A DNA stretch of 21,321 nucleotides from JBFXDI01 sp050181295 (lineage in GTDB: Bacteria; Pseudomonadota; Alphaproteobacteria; Rhizobiales; Aestuariivirgaceae). The notes beneath the pieces are model-generated. The model was given only the letters and a program-made list of their open reading frames with translations, ran no database searches and was not told the origin of the DNA. This document shows positions 21,183-21,321 of the stretch, in pieces. The DNA lies in NCBI GenBank assembly GCA_050181295.1, contig JBFXDI010000069.1:1-21321 (forward strand), in the 5' to 3' direction. Within the stretch, counting starts at the first letter, position 1. Each line of letters starts with the position of its first letter. Made by a program: the position numbers and the translations under genes.

Positions 21183-21321
21183 ATGCAGCAGGACTTTCCC
21201 GAGCGGACCATCGTGCACGTGCTCGAACGCCGCTTGGCCGACTGCCCGGAAAAACCGTGGATCGTGGCGGAGCGCCCCTGGTCCTATCGGGAGATGGACC
21301 GGCTTTCGAACCGCCTCGCGC
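21183..21321 (+). CDS. AMP-forming acyl-CoA synthetase, N-terminal fragment (runs off window)
   Basis: The first 46 codons are present, starting MQQDFPERTIVHVLERR and continuing LADCPEKPWIVAERPWSYREMDRLSNRLA. The Y-R-E-M/L-x-x-x-S/A-N-R-L-A pattern after a W/Y-S/T-Y strand is the standard N-terminal signature of the ANL superfamily (AMP-binding acyl-CoA ligases). The catalytic and ATP-binding motifs lie beyond the window, so the substrate class is unknown. The frame is open to the last base. Divergence from a crotonase suggests a carboxylate-activating step feeding CoA-thioester metabolism. Confidence 0.75.
   Translation, partial: MQQDFPERTIVHVLERRLADCPEKPWIVAERPWSYREMDRLSNRLA

Overview
The window is high-GC DNA. 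It looks like a chromosomal segment of an alphaproteobacterium, most likely Hyphomicrobiales (Rhizobiales) and perhaps Phyllobacteriaceae-like. The clues are a triple-hairpin repeat of the CCCTCTCCCCGC/GCGGGGAGAGGG type next to a DUF559 gene, an FtrB/FtrC-type iron uptake pair, an ExoP/Wzc-type polysaccharide co-polymerase and an AceE-like orphan E1 enzyme. This placement rests on recognised families, not on a database search. I see no tRNA, rRNA, CRISPR array, transposase or phage gene.

Left part (1-9.9 kb), mainly housekeeping and metabolism. In order: the 3' end of a DUF1223 secreted-protein gene (+); glycerol kinase glpK (-), whose stop codon touches the previous one; a DUF559 endonuclease-like gene (+) whose ORF runs through a triple-hairpin repeat into the antisense 3' end of priA; primosomal helicase priA (-); a two-gene iron-uptake operon (+) of a periplasmic cupredoxin-like protein and an FTR1 permease; a CHAD-domain protein (-); a divergent 796-residue ThDP-dependent enzyme of the AceE/transketolase superfamily (+) with no E2 or E3 partner nearby; and a 69-codon gene (-) with a very strong ribosome binding site.

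Middle part (9.9-19.9 kb), an extracellular polysaccharide locus. On the minus strand lie ugd (UDP-Glc to UDP-GlcA) and a small membrane protein. Divergent from them is a tightly packed plus-strand operon: PHP-type (CpsB/CapC) tyrosine phosphatase, Wza-like outer-membrane lipoprotein, Wzc/ExoP-like BY-kinase with a C-terminal tyrosine cluster, a membrane-anchored J-domain protein, and a membrane-anchored protein with a helical-repeat region and a C-terminal jelly-roll-like domain. The operon has a leader with four consecutive inverted repeats. Facing it on the minus strand are a UDP-glucuronate 4-epimerase-like gene (UDP-GlcA to UDP-GalA) and a small exported FecR-like protein. The locus holds the export and control machinery plus two sequential uronic-acid precursor enzymes, but no glycosyltransferase, flippase or polymerase. 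These must be elsewhere if the system is complete. The J-domain protein and its overlapping partner are the most novel-looking parts of the window.

Right edge (20.2-21.3 kb): an enoyl-CoA hydratase (-) divergent from the truncated start of an AMP-forming acyl-CoA synthetase (+), a likely acyl-CoA catabolic pair sharing a 180-base promoter region.
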